From: Stomatobaculum sp.
GTDB lineage: Bacteria; Bacillota_A; Clostridia; Lachnospirales; Lachnospiraceae
Direction of reading: 5' to 3'
Length of the DNA: 17,673 bases
NCBI GenBank assembly: GCA_017449925.1
Contig: JAFSYO010000020.1
Location: forward strand, 1 to 17,673
The position numbers and the translations under genes were made by a program. The notes under the pieces were generated by a model that ran no database searches, had not been told where the DNA came from, and worked only from the letters and a program-made list of their open reading frames with translations. Shown in pieces: positions 1 through 7,577 of this stretch. The first letter of the stretch is position 1. Every line of letters starts with the position of its first letter.

Positions 1-120
1 GATATGATGAAAAAAATCAATGATACGAAACGCTTCAGGTTTGAACTGCACAGAGAACAAAGTAATGGACATCACGGAACGGATCTATGCAACGAATGGA
101 AAGGAACAGGTATTACATCT

Positions 121-1020
121 ATGGAACACCGGAATCTGGTCACCTTCTTAAGAGTCGCGGAGCTGCAGAACTTTACCCGGGCTGCGAATGAACTGGGATA
201 TGCCCAGTCGACAGTGACCTTTCATATCCAGACACTGGAGGAAGAGCTGGGAGTCTCCCTGTTCGACAGGATCGGGAAAAAAGTAAAGCTGACCAAGGCC
301 GGAGAATATCTGGTGAATTATGCCAACGAAATGGAGCGTATCATCTCTGACATGGCGCAGATCAGCAATACGGTGAACATGGTCCGGGGAACGCTCCGGA
401 TCGGCGTGGTGGAGTCGCTGCTTGCCACATACATGGTGGAAGCGCTGTCCCGCTACAGCAAGAGCTTTCCAGACGTGAACATTGAAGTGGTGACCGGATC
501 GACTGCCGGACTCATGGAACTGCTGCGGTCCAACGATGTGGATCTCATCTTCGTCATGGGAAGCCGTATCGTGGATTTTGATTTTGTGCGGGCCATGATC
601 CAGGAAGCGGGCGTTTCTTTCGTTGCCTCTTCCAGCCACCCGCTGGCAGGAAAAGAGGAGATCGGGTTTGAGGAGATCGCTGCTGACCGCATGATCCTTC
701 CGGAGAAGAGCAGCCTGTACCGCAAAAGCATCGAGATGATCGCCGGGAAGACAGACTGTATTTTCGCCCCTGTGATCCAGGTGAACAACACGACCTCCAT
801 TCTGGGGCTCCTGAAGACCGGGAACGGCATTTCCTATCTGCCCGATTACCTGACGAGGGAGGGCGTGGAGGACGGCTCCCTGACTATTCTCAATGTCAGA
901 TGCGAACCGCAGAAGTACTATATTCAGATCCTGTACCACAGAAATAAGTGGATCTCCCCGCAGATGACGGAATTTATCAACCTTATCAAAGATCTTATGA
1001 TAGAAAGGCCGGAACCGTAA
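121..1020 (+). CDS. LysR-family transcriptional regulator
   Basis: A 299-residue LysR-type regulator, the usual length for the family. Residues about 1-60 form the winged helix-turn-helix, with the family pattern FTRAANELGYAQSTVTFHIQ followed by LEEELG and LFDR, then KLTKAG. Residues about 90-290 are the periplasmic-binding-like effector domain, beginning TLRIGVVESL. I chose the ATG at 121 because the HTH then starts at the normal distance from the N-terminus. An open frame runs upstream to an ATG at 4, but those 39 residues look non-native and the ATG at 4 has no visible ribosome site. The purine-rich AAAGGAACAGG precedes 121 at a longish spacing. The gene lies 74 bp before the cysteine desulfurase on the same strand. 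Its target is unknown; the molybdenum hydroxylase or the desulfurase are plausible, but no operator was identified. Bases 1-120 show no other gene. Confidence 0.9.
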   Translation: MEHRNLVTFLRVAELQNFTRAANELGYAQSTVTFHIQTLEEELGVSLFDRIGKKVKLTKAGEYLVNYANEMERIISDMAQISNTVNMVRGTLRIGVVESLLATYMVEALSRYSKSFPDVNIEVVTGSTAGLMELLRSNDVDLIFVMGSRIVDFDFVRAMIQEAGVSFVASSSHPLAGKEEIGFEEIAADRMILPEKSSLYRKSIEMIAGKTDCIFAPVIQVNNTTSILGLLKTGNGISYLPDYLTREGVEDGSLTILNVRCEPQKYYIQILYHRNKWISPQMTEFINLIKDLMIERPEP

Positions 1021-1036
1021 AACAAAGCAAAGACAT

Positions 1037-1071
1037 GGAAAGCGCGTGACCTATCAGGCCATGCGCTTTCT
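1037..1071 (+). terminator. Hairpin between lysR and the desulfurase (possible weak terminator)
   Basis: GAAAGCGCGTG (1038-1048) pairs with CATGCGCTTTC (1060-1070), 11 bp with one G-T wobble and an 11-nt loop. A further G-T pair closes the base. Only a short pyrimidine stretch follows rather than a T-run, so this could be a weak terminator for the regulator gene or an mRNA structure in the leader of the next gene. Confidence 0.5.
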
Positions 1072-1094
1072 CAGAATAAAGAAAGAGGCTGCGT

Positions 1095-2231
1095 ATGATT
1101 TATATGGACCATGCGGCGACAACGCCGCTTTCCCCGGAAGTGCTGGAAGCAATGCTGCCCTGGCTGAAGGAAGGATACGGCAATGCCTCCGCCCTGTATC
1201 CTCTGGGATTAAGATCCGCCGCGGCGATCGACAAGGCGCGAGAGTACTGCGCTGCCGTGATTGGCGCGGAGCCTGGGGAGATCTATTTTACCAGCGGCGG
1301 CTCGGAGTCTGATAACTGGGCGCTGGTAAAAACGGCGGAGAAGTATGCTCCCCGCGGTGGACATATCATCACCACCGCAATGGAGCACCACGCCATCCTG
1401 AACACCTGCCGGTACCTTGAGTCCCGGGACTACGAGGTGACCCGCCTGAAGCCGGATTCTGAAGGTCAGATCCGTCCGGGACAGGTGGAAGCGGCCATTC
1501 GGAAGAATACCTTCCTGGTCAGCATCATGACGGCGAACAATGAGATCGGCGCGGTGCAGCCTGTCCGGGAGATCGGCGTTTTGTGCCGGGAGAAGAAGAT
1601 ACTGTTCCACACGGATGCGGTCCAGGCCTTCGGACATATCCCGATCGATGTAAAGGAGGATAAAATCGACCTTCTTTCCGCCTCGGGCCACAAGTTCAAC
1701 GGCCCGAAGGGAACGGGGTTCCTGTACATGAGAAAGGGGTTGCGCCTTCCGCCGCTGATCAGCGGCGGCCAGCAGGAGAGGGGCAGGAGGGCCGGAACGG
1801 AAAATGTGGCGGGGATCGTGGGACTTGGAGAAGCCGCCCGGATTGCCGGAGAGGCCCTGCAGGAAAGAATGCGTTCCGTCACCGAAGTCCGGAACTATCT
1901 GATTAATCGGATGCTGGAAAGCGTCCCGGAGGTGACTGTGAACGGCGGCATGGAACACCGTCTTCCCAACAACCTGAACTTCTGCTTCCGGGGGATCGAC
2001 GGGGAACGTTTTCTTCTGAAGCTTTCGGAACGCGGCATCTGTGCCAGCGCGGGGAGCGCCTGCGCCAGCGGCAGTTCAGAGCCCAGCCACGTGCTCCGCT
2101 CCATCGGCCTGAGCCATGAACAGGCCATGAACAGCCTCCGCTTTACCATAGGCCATGACACGACCAGGGAAGAGGCGGACGAAGTGGTAAAGGCTGCGTT
2201 GGAGATCGCCGCGGAAATGAGGGCGAAATAA
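1095..2231 (+). CDS. Cysteine desulfurase (NifS/IscS-type)
   Basis: A 378-residue PLP-dependent class V aminotransferase-fold enzyme that takes sulfur from cysteine and passes it on as a persulfide. Family landmarks appear in order: YMDHAATTPLS at the N-terminus; FTSGGSESDN (phosphate/PLP site); MEHHAI; NNEIGAVQP; HTDAVQAFG; SGHKFNGPKG with the PLP Schiff-base lysine at K200; RAGTENV; and the catalytic-cysteine loop SAGSACASGSSEPSHVL with C323. The length matches group I NifS/IscS proteins. AGAGG sits 6 nt before the ATG at 1095. A terminator follows directly, so it is a single gene or pairs with lysR. No IscU-like scaffold is adjacent, which leaves room for a specialised role such as sulfuration (or selenation) of the molybdenum cofactor used by the enzyme at 4463. 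That role is inference; general Fe-S or tRNA thiolation work is equally possible. Confidence 0.93.
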   Translation: MIYMDHAATTPLSPEVLEAMLPWLKEGYGNASALYPLGLRSAAAIDKAREYCAAVIGAEPGEIYFTSGGSESDNWALVKTAEKYAPRGGHIITTAMEHHAILNTCRYLESRDYEVTRLKPDSEGQIRPGQVEAAIRKNTFLVSIMTANNEIGAVQPVREIGVLCREKKILFHTDAVQAFGHIPIDVKEDKIDLLSASGHKFNGPKGTGFLYMRKGLRLPPLISGGQQERGRRAGTENVAGIVGLGEAARIAGEALQERMRSVTEVRNYLINRMLESVPEVTVNGGMEHRLPNNLNFCFRGIDGERFLLKLSERGICASAGSACASGSSEPSHVLRSIGLSHEQAMNSLRFTIGHDTTREEADEVVKAALEIAAEMRAK

Positions 2232-2261
2232 TAAGAACAATCTTAAAAAGCAGCTTGATTC

Positions 2262-2288
2262 AAAAACCGCTCGATTGGAGCGGTTTTT
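2262..2288. terminator. Perfect bidirectional intrinsic terminator
   Basis: AAAAACCGCTC (2262-2272) is the exact reverse complement of GAGCGGTTTTT (2278-2288), with a 5-nt loop GATTG. The stem is GC-rich in the centre and flanked by A5 and T5, so it can terminate from either direction. It closes the cysteine desulfurase gene. The 173 bp between it and the next ATG at 2462 hold no gene and no promoter I would defend. Confidence 0.93.
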
Positions 2289-2461
2289 GACGTACAGGAC
2301 ATTTCTCGTATTTCCTGACTTGAAAAAGTCTTCGGATAAAAACGGTGAAATCGATCCTATCCATCAATTCTGCTGTGTGGAAGCTGTTTCCTCATCGGGA
2401 TACAATAAAGAATATATTCCGGCGCTTTATATCGTGTATTGAGCACAGTTGAGGAGTCCCC

Positions 2462-2977
2462 ATGTTTTCGATCATTGCACAAGCTGTTGGTTTTATCGGA
2501 ACAGGAGTCGTGATCCTTTCCTATCAATGCAAAAGCACGAGACGCATGATTTTCGTTCTTGCTGTTTCGGCCCTCCTGTTTGCTATACATTACTATATGC
2601 TGGGCGGTCTGGGGGGAGCTCTTTCCCAGATCCTTTACGCGGTCAATATGTTCCTCCTGAATGACAGAAAACACGCCATATCTTCCTGGATCGGATGGAG
2701 ATGGACCATCACGGCAATTCTCATTGTCATGACGGTCATGACCTGGGCGGGACTCCCGAGTCTTCTTCCCTGTCTCTCGTCCATTGCCAACACACACGCG
2801 AACTGGTCCAGAAGCGGGAAGATCATCCGGCTTAACCGCCTCCTTTTCGCAAGTCCCTGCTGGATCCTTTATGACATTATTATGGGCTCAGTGTCCGGCA
2901 TAATCTGCGAAGCATTTGCCATGTCATCAATCCTGATCTCAATTATGCGCTACGGCATAATGGCCCTGGACGTATGA
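2462..2977 (+). CDS. YgjV-like inner-membrane protein
   Basis: A 171-residue, strongly hydrophobic protein with about five membrane segments. Its pattern resembles the uncharacterised YgjV family (Imp-YgjV): an N-terminal IIAQAVGFIGTGVVILSYQ segment, a second helix ending in the FAIHYYMLGG region, SQILYAVNMF, a central helix near TAILIVMTVMTW, and a C-terminal PCWILYDIIMGSVSGII segment. The family's function is not known. GAGGA lies 7-8 nt before the ATG. The stop is only a few bases from the next gene, so it is probably co-transcribed and perhaps translationally coupled with the exporter pair that follows. Family assignment is by eye from conserved spacing; membrane location is clear. Confidence 0.75.
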   Translation: MFSIIAQAVGFIGTGVVILSYQCKSTRRMIFVLAVSALLFAIHYYMLGGLGGALSQILYAVNMFLLNDRKHAISSWIGWRWTITAILIVMTVMTWAGLPSLLPCLSSIANTHANWSRSGKIIRLNRLLFASPCWILYDIIMGSVSGIICEAFAMSSILISIMRYGIMALDV

Positions 2978-2984
2978 GGTGAAA

Positions 2985-3752
2985 ATGAAAAAGGAAGTCC
3001 TTGATACTGCGGCCCGTGCGGGCCGCATGCTTCTCGAGAACGGGGCCGAAATATCCCGGGTGGAGGAAAGCATGGAACGGATCTGCCGTTCCTACGGAAC
3101 CGGTGAGGAATCATTTTATGTGCTGAGCAACGGTCTTTTTCTTACCGCGGAGGATGAAGACGGAAGCAGCTACGCCCTTGCAGAGCACATCCCTTTAAGT
3201 GCAGTCCGGATGGACCGGATCGAGGCTTTAAATACGCTTTCCAGAGACATTGAACATGGGAAATATACACCCCGGGAGGCAAATGATGTAATGGACCGGA
3301 TCGCGGACATGCCGGAAAAACATGCCCTGCACCAGGCTTTAGCTTCAGGGGTCGGCGCGGCAGCGTTCTGCTGTCTGCCGGGCGGGAGCTTAAAGGACAC
3401 CCTGACTGCGTTTCTGGCTGGTATACTCCTGCAGTTTTTCCTGGCCGGACCGGGAAAGCATCTTTCCAAAGCAAGCAGCATCATCCTCGGAAGCGCGCTG
3501 GTTTCCGCGGTGTGCTGTCTGTCTTACTGCTGTTCCTTCGGGAAGGCGATGAACTACATGATGATCGGCTCTGTCATGCCCCTGATTCCCGGGGTCGGGT
3601 TTGTGGTGTCCATCCACGACATCGTCGAAGGGGATTATCTGTCAGGCTTCATCCGACTGCTGGACGCGCTCCTTGTCTTTTTCTGCATCGCGCTGGGGGT
3701 GGCTGTGACGCTTTCCGCTGCGGCCAACCTGATGGGAGGTGAGCTGCTGTGA
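2985..3752 (+). CDS. Threonine/serine exporter family, large subunit (DUF1212/YjjP-like)
   Basis: A 255-residue protein of the ThrE/YjjP (DUF1212) family. The cytoplasmic N-terminal half carries the signature GRMLLENGAEISRVEESMER and SYG. The C-terminal half has about five membrane segments and the family's conserved loop MPLIPGVGFVVSIHDIVEGD. I prefer the ATG at 2985 to the in-frame GTG at 2979. The GAGGTG overlapping the previous stop serves as ribosome site, though the 3-nt spacing is short. The gene overlaps the small subunit by 4 bp. In Corynebacterium ThrE the two halves are one protein exporting threonine and serine. In E. coli YjjP and YjjB are separate and have been linked to succinate export. 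The substrate here cannot be told from sequence. Confidence 0.9.
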   Translation: MKKEVLDTAARAGRMLLENGAEISRVEESMERICRSYGTGEESFYVLSNGLFLTAEDEDGSSYALAEHIPLSAVRMDRIEALNTLSRDIEHGKYTPREANDVMDRIADMPEKHALHQALASGVGAAAFCCLPGGSLKDTLTAFLAGILLQFFLAGPGKHLSKASSIILGSALVSAVCCLSYCCSFGKAMNYMMIGSVMPLIPGVGFVVSIHDIVEGDYLSGFIRLLDALLVFFCIALGVAVTLSAAANLMGGELL

Positions 3753-4204
3753 ATCCGTTTTTCCTTGTGCTGTTTCGGGAATGCCTTGCCGCTGCAGCGG
3801 GCACTGCCGCCTTTGCCCTTTTATTTAGTCTGGAGAGACGTCATTACCTTACCTGCGCGCTGGTGGGGGCAATGGGGTGGGCAGTGGACTCTTTGCTCCG
3901 GAAGTTCGGCTGCCCGCCGGCCATGGCAAGACTCTGTGCCTCCGTTTCAGTTGCTTTTGTGTCCCGGGGCCTTGCGGTCCTGCAGCGCTGTCCGGCGATC
4001 CTTCTGATGATTCCGGGGCTTTTCCCGCTGATCCCTGGCGGGGGAATTTACTGGACGGTCCATCACATTGTTGCTAACGACCTCGCCCTGGCTTCAGAAA
4101 CCGGCTTCAACGCGCTTAAGCTGGCGGTTGCCCTGGTTTTCGGGATAGTCCTCGTGTCAGAGCTGCCGCAGGAATTCTTCAGCCCTGAGCATCGTCCCGG
4201 ATGA
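3749..4204 (+). CDS. Threonine/serine exporter family, small subunit (DUF3815/YjjB-like)
   Basis: A 151-residue membrane protein matching the small, C-terminal half of ThrE (YjjB/DUF3815). It has about four hydrophobic segments and the diagnostic loop IPGLFPLIPGGGIYW followed by a helix of the LALASETGFNALKLAV type, mirroring the IPG loop of its partner. It starts with GTG; the last base of that codon lies inside the upstream stop, giving a GTGA overlap. GGGAGGT at 3734-3740 is the ribosome site at 8-nt spacing. The overlap and adjacency strongly suggest one two-component transporter. It is followed by about 250 bp of non-coding DNA before the molybdenum hydroxylase. Confidence 0.9.
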   Translation: MNPFFLVLFRECLAAAAGTAAFALLFSLERRHYLTCALVGAMGWAVDSLLRKFGCPPAMARLCASVSVAFVSRGLAVLQRCPAILLMIPGLFPLIPGGGIYWTVHHIVANDLALASETGFNALKLAVALVFGIVLVSELPQEFFSPEHRPG

Positions 4205-4287
4205 TATAAGGATCGTCCTAATGGTACGATATATGCTGTTCCTGCAGAATAAACAGGAAACAAGGAATATCAGGCGAAATGTACATC

Positions 4288-4311
4288 AACGGATTTGATA
4301 AAACGGATTTG
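4288..4311. repeat. Tandem 10-bp direct repeat AACGGATTTG
   Basis: AACGGATTTG occurs exactly at 4288-4297 and again at 4302-4311, with 4 nt (ATAA) between and a 14-bp period, about 150 bp before the hydroxylase start. The position would suit a regulator binding as a tandem dimer, but a 14-bp period is not a whole number of helical turns. It may be chance in AT-rich DNA. Confidence 0.5.
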
Positions 4312-4450
4312 TTCTGCTGATTTCACAAAGAACTGATTCTGCTTTACGATAAATATATAAAACCGGGAAATACAGAGACAGGTAAAAAGAGAATAAGAGA
4401 AGCAGAGAAAGCAACAGATCAAGCAAATCAGTCCTGCAAAGCAGATGAAG

Positions 4451-4457
4451 AAGGGAG
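4451..4457 (+). promoter_or_regulatory. Ribosome binding site that decides the hydroxylase start
   Basis: AAGGGAG at 4451-4457 lies 5 nt before the ATG at 4463. An in-frame ATG at 4445 has no ribosome site and would place this AAGGGAG inside the coding region. The downstream ATG also aligns the protein with the Mop N-terminus. Confidence 0.7.
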
Positions 4458-4462
4458 AAATC

Positions 4463-7381
4463 ATGAAGCTGAAAAAAATGTGGCTGAACATCAACGGCGT
4501 GGACCGCATGTTCGCGTGCGACCCTGACAATGATTCTCTGGCGGATGTCCTGAGAAGAATTGGCTGCACCAGCGTAAAGGTGGGCTGCGGCACGGGTGTC
4601 TGCGGATCATGTACGGTGATCCTGAACGGTGAGCTGATCCGTTCCTGCACCAGGAAGATCACAAAGGTCGAAGAGTACAGTAAGGTCATTACTGTGGAGG
4701 GCATCGGCACCCCGACGCACCTTCATCCCATCCAGTACGCTTTCATGCAGTGCGGCGCCGTGCAGTGCGGCTTCTGCATCCCCGGCTTCATTGTTTCCGC
4801 ATACTGCCTTCTGCAGAAGAACCCGAATCCAACCAGATCCGACGTCCGGCAGTGGTTCTACAAGACCAGGAATATCTGCCGCTGCACCGGCTATAAGCAG
4901 ATCGTAGATGCTGTCATGGCGGCAGCGAAGGTGATGCGCGGCGAATGCACGCTGGATGATATCACCGTGAAGCCCGCGGAGAACGGCGAGAACTACGGCC
5001 GTCCGCTGGCCCGTCCGACATCCCTGGCGAAGGTCTGCGGCGTGTGGGATTACGGCGAGGACCAGGTCCTGCATATGCCTGATGAGCTGCTCCACGTCTG
5101 CGTCGTGCAGCCGAAGGTCGCGAACCACGCGAAACTGCTGGCGATCCACAGAGAAGAAGCAGAGAAGATGCCCGGCGTTGTGAAGATCATCACCGCAAAG
5201 GAACTGAAGGCCACCGGCGCGAACAACGAGCTCGCCGAGGCGAACTGGCACATCAGTTCCACCGTCATGAAGTGTTCTAGGACTGTCCTTGCGGAGGACA
5301 AGCTGTACCGCTGGGGCGACGTGGTGGCCCTGGTCGTCGCGGACACCGAGCGCCACGCAAGAGCCGCGGCGAAGAAGGTGACCGTGGACATCGAGAAGCT
5401 GCCGGAGTATATGAGCTACCTGGATGCCTGCCTTCCGGACGCCCAGCGGATCCACGAGGATACGCCGAACGTCTTCGCGCGTCAGCCTCTGTTAAAGGGC
5501 GTCGGCCTGGAGGACGCGCGGAAGGTAGAAGAGATGATCGACAACGCGCCGTATTCTGTTGAAGGAAGCTTCTATTCCTCCCGCGAGCCGCATCTCTCCA
5601 TCGAGGGCTGCACGGTCCAGGCTTACTATGATGAGGACGGCATGCTGACATTCCAGTCGAAGAGCCAGGGCGTCTATACCTCCATTGCCCGCGTGGGCGA
5701 TGCCATCGGTGTTCCGCAGGACAAGCTCCGCGTCATGATGAACCCCACCGGCGCTTCCTTCGGATGGTCCACCAACGCCGGCGACCTTGCCCTGGCCGGC
5801 ACTGCGGTGGTCTGCACCGGCGAGCCCTGCGCCCTTCACATGTCCTATGAAGAGCACCAGGCCTTCTCCGGAAAGCGCTGCCCCTGCTACTCCAACGGCC
5901 GCGTCGCCTGTGACGAGAACGGAAAGATCACCGCTGTGGAATTTGAGACCGGTCTGGATCACGGCGCTTACTCCTGGGGCGGCGATGACTGCATGACCAA
6001 GCAGCCGCGCCATATCTTCTTCCCGTACTATATCCCGAACGCCGCAGGACTTTCCCGTGTCGCCAACACGAACCACAACTTCGGCACTGCGTACCGCTCC
6101 TACGGTTCCCCGCAGGCCTATACCTGTTCCGAAGCCCTGATGGATATGCTGGCGGAGAAGGTCGGCATCGACCCCTTCGAGATCCGCTGGAGAAATATCG
6201 CCAGAGAGGGACAGACCAACCTGAACAGCTATCCTTTCCGCGCCTATCCGATGGAAGAGATGATGAAGATCATGAAGCCCATCTATTACAAGGCGGTGGA
6301 AGAGGCGAAAAAGAACGACACGCCCGAAAAGCGCCGCGGTGTCGGCCTCGCGTGGGGCGGCTTCAACGTCACCGAGGGCGCTACAGACAAGGCCAGCGTC
6401 CGCTTTGAACTGAACCCGGACGGCACCGTTACGAAGTATGACACCTACCAGGAACTTGGCCAGGGCGGCGATATCGGCTCCCTGATGCTGGCTCTTGAGG
6501 CACTGAAGCCCCTGGGCCTGAAGCCAGAGCAGATCCGTCTGGTGCAGAACGACACCAAGCTCTGCCCGGACTCCGGTATGTCCGGCGCCTCCCGCACGCA
6601 CTTCATGAGCGGACACGCGTCCATCGTCGCGGCGAACAAGCTGATGGATGCCATGAGGAAGGAAGACGGAACGTTCCGCACCTATGACGAGATGGTGGCA
6701 GAGGGCATCCCGACCTCCTATGAGGGTACCTGGTCCTGCACCTCCATCAAGGGTCTGAACTGGATGGATCCGAACACCGGCATCGGCGATCCGTCTCCGA
6801 CCTACACCTACTGCCTGAACATGGCGGAGGTCGAAGTCGACACCAAGACCGGCAAGGCCACCTGCATCGGTTTCACCTGCGTGGACGATGTCGGTAAAGT
6901 CGGCAACCTCGCCGCAGTCAACGGCCAGGCCTACGGCGGCATCTCCCACAGCATCGGCTTCGCGCTGTCCGAGATCTACGAGGATGTGGCGAAACACAAG
7001 AATATCGCTGCCTGCGGCGTCCCGACCATCCTGGATATCCCGGACAAGATCGACGCGATCCACTACGAGCGTCCGGACGAGTACGGTCCCTTCGGTTCCT
7101 CCGGCGCCTCCGAGGCCTTCCAGTCCTCCGGCCATGTGGCAGTCCTGAACGCGATCTATGACGCCTGCGGCGTCCGCATCCACGAGATCCCGGCGACCCC
7201 GCAGAAGATCAAGGCAGGTCTTGACGCCATTGCGAAGGGCGAGAAGCCCTATGCCCCCGAGAAGTACTTCCTGGGCATGGATCTCTACGAAGAGCTGCAG
7301 GAGATCAAGGACAATCCGTATCCGAGCGGCAACGACGACTACTTCAATCCGCTGGGCTCCAGCAAGACGAGATTCGTGTAA
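4463..7381 (+). CDS. mop: Molybdopterin-dependent aldehyde oxidoreductase (Mop/DVU_1559 type)
   Basis: A 972-residue xanthine-oxidase-family hydroxylase that would oxidise an aldehyde to a carboxylic acid, using water as oxygen source. Residues 1-75 are a plant-type [2Fe-2S] ferredoxin domain (C42, C47, C50, C62). Residues 80-160 are the helical [2Fe-2S] domain (C102, C105, C139, C141, with Q101 of QCGFC and CRCTGY expected to contact the cytosine dinucleotide cofactor). About 190-320 is the hammerhead domain and the rest is the Mo-binding region. There is no FAD domain, as in Desulfovibrio gigas Mop (907 residues), which it resembles throughout, for example EALMDMLAEKVGIDPFEIRW. The catalytic glutamate is present (E884 in SSGASEAF), as is R545 of TAYRSYGSPQ. 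The switch-loop equivalent reads GASFGW (430-435) rather than GGTFGY. About 50 extra C-terminal residues extend past the Mop end. Codons favour AAG and C-ending forms, suggesting high expression. The physiological aldehyde is unknown. Confidence 0.92.
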   Translation: MKLKKMWLNINGVDRMFACDPDNDSLADVLRRIGCTSVKVGCGTGVCGSCTVILNGELIRSCTRKITKVEEYSKVITVEGIGTPTHLHPIQYAFMQCGAVQCGFCIPGFIVSAYCLLQKNPNPTRSDVRQWFYKTRNICRCTGYKQIVDAVMAAAKVMRGECTLDDITVKPAENGENYGRPLARPTSLAKVCGVWDYGEDQVLHMPDELLHVCVVQPKVANHAKLLAIHREEAEKMPGVVKIITAKELKATGANNELAEANWHISSTVMKCSRTVLAEDKLYRWGDVVALVVADTERHARAAAKKVTVDIEKLPEYMSYLDACLPDAQRIHEDTPNVFARQPLLKGVGLEDARKVEEMIDNAPYSVEGSFYSSREPHLSIEGCTVQAYYDEDGMLTFQSKSQGVYTSIARVGDAIGVPQDKLRVMMNPTGASFGWSTNAGDLALAGTAVVCTGEPCALHMSYEEHQAFSGKRCPCYSNGRVACDENGKITAVEFETGLDHGAYSWGGDDCMTKQPRHIFFPYYIPNAAGLSRVANTNHNFGTAYRSYGSPQAYTCSEALMDMLAEKVGIDPFEIRWRNIAREGQTNLNSYPFRAYPMEEMMKIMKPIYYKAVEEAKKNDTPEKRRGVGLAWGGFNVTEGATDKASVRFELNPDGTVTKYDTYQELGQGGDIGSLMLALEALKPLGLKPEQIRLVQNDTKLCPDSGMSGASRTHFMSGHASIVAANKLMDAMRKEDGTFRTYDEMVAEGIPTSYEGTWSCTSIKGLNWMDPNTGIGDPSPTYTYCLNMAEVEVDTKTGKATCIGFTCVDDVGKVGNLAAVNGQAYGGISHSIGFALSEIYEDVAKHKNIAACGVPTILDIPDKIDAIHYERPDEYGPFGSSGASEAFQSSGHVAVLNAIYDACGVRIHEIPATPQKIKAGLDAIAKGEKPYAPEKYFLGMDLYEELQEIKDNPYPSGNDDYFNPLGSSKTRFV

Positions 7382-7434
7382 TCAAACAGAAATCAGGGTT
7401 CAAGGGTCAAAGAGTATCCTACAGAACAGCGCAG

Positions 7435-7473
7435 GGCTGTCGCATTAAGATCATCTTAGTGGGGCAGCCTTTT
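7435..7473 (+). terminator. Strong intrinsic terminator after the aldehyde oxidoreductase
   Basis: A long hairpin runs from GGCTG (7435-7439) to CAGCC (7465-7469), continuing inward through the palindrome TAAGATcATCTTA (7446-7458). It has one G-G mismatch and two G-T wobbles, and is followed by TTTT. It separates the oxidoreductase transcript from the accessory operon, so the two could be made at different levels. Confidence 0.85.
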
Positions 7474-7502
7474 GCCCGTTATAATATCCGTTATGGTATG
7501 AT
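7472..7502 (+). promoter_or_regulatory. Candidate promoter for the accessory operon
   Basis: Two possible -10 elements lie just after the terminator: a consensus TATAAT at 7480-7485, and an extended-type TGGTATGAT at 7494-7502. The latter has a weak -35 TTGCCC at 7472-7477 at a long 19-bp spacing. The TATAAT has no good -35 at 17 bp. A promoter is expected here because the terminator precedes a new operon, but the exact element is uncertain. Confidence 0.35.
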
Positions 7503-7512
7503 GTAAGAAAAC

Positions 7513-7542
7513 ATTATCGGGAAAACGAAAAAAACTGATAAT
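7513..7542. repeat. Short inverted repeat in the accessory operon leader
   Basis: ATTATC (7513-7518) is the reverse complement of GATAAT (7537-7542), separated by an A-rich 18-nt spacer. It lies between the candidate promoter and the AAGGAGG ribosome site of the gene at 7578. It could be an operator or leader hairpin; it could also be chance in AT-rich DNA. Confidence 0.35.
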
Positions 7543-7577
7543 ATTCTGCGGAATCTGAGATTTTAAAGGAGGAAAAG

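Larger units (their letters stand above)
4205..4462. other. Intergenic leader upstream of the molybdenum hydroxylase
   Basis: This 258-bp AT-rich gap holds two small hairpins just after the exporter gene. One is ATCGTCC (4212-4218) against GGTACGAT (4223-4230) with one bulge. The other is TTCCTG (4239-4244) against CAGGAA (4254-4259). Neither has a T-run, so they are weak terminator candidates. A 10-bp direct repeat follows at 4288-4311 (listed separately). A TATATA at 4354-4359 lacks a convincing -35 partner. The promoter for the hydroxylase presumably lies here, but I cannot place it. Confidence 0.45.

Noticed and set aside
4..120. N-terminal 39-residue extension of the LysR regulator from an ATG at 4
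   Set aside because: LysR proteins begin just before the HTH, and no ribosome site is visible before 4. The extension resembles non-coding sequence.
4331..4359. Possible sigma-70 promoter around TATATA at 4354
   Set aside because: No hexamer resembling TTGACA at 16-18 bp; AT-rich background makes a chance match likely.
4445..4462. Earlier start (ATG 4445) for the hydroxylase
   Set aside because: No ribosome site upstream; the good AAGGGAG lies after it and serves the ATG at 4463, which matches the Mop N-terminus.
5492..7183. 563-codon open frame on the minus strand
   Set aside because: It lies wholly antisense to the Mop-type hydroxylase, whose motifs are unmistakable. Its translation is low-complexity (rich in V, D, H, G, A) with no domain, as expected from the mirror of a C-ending codon bias.
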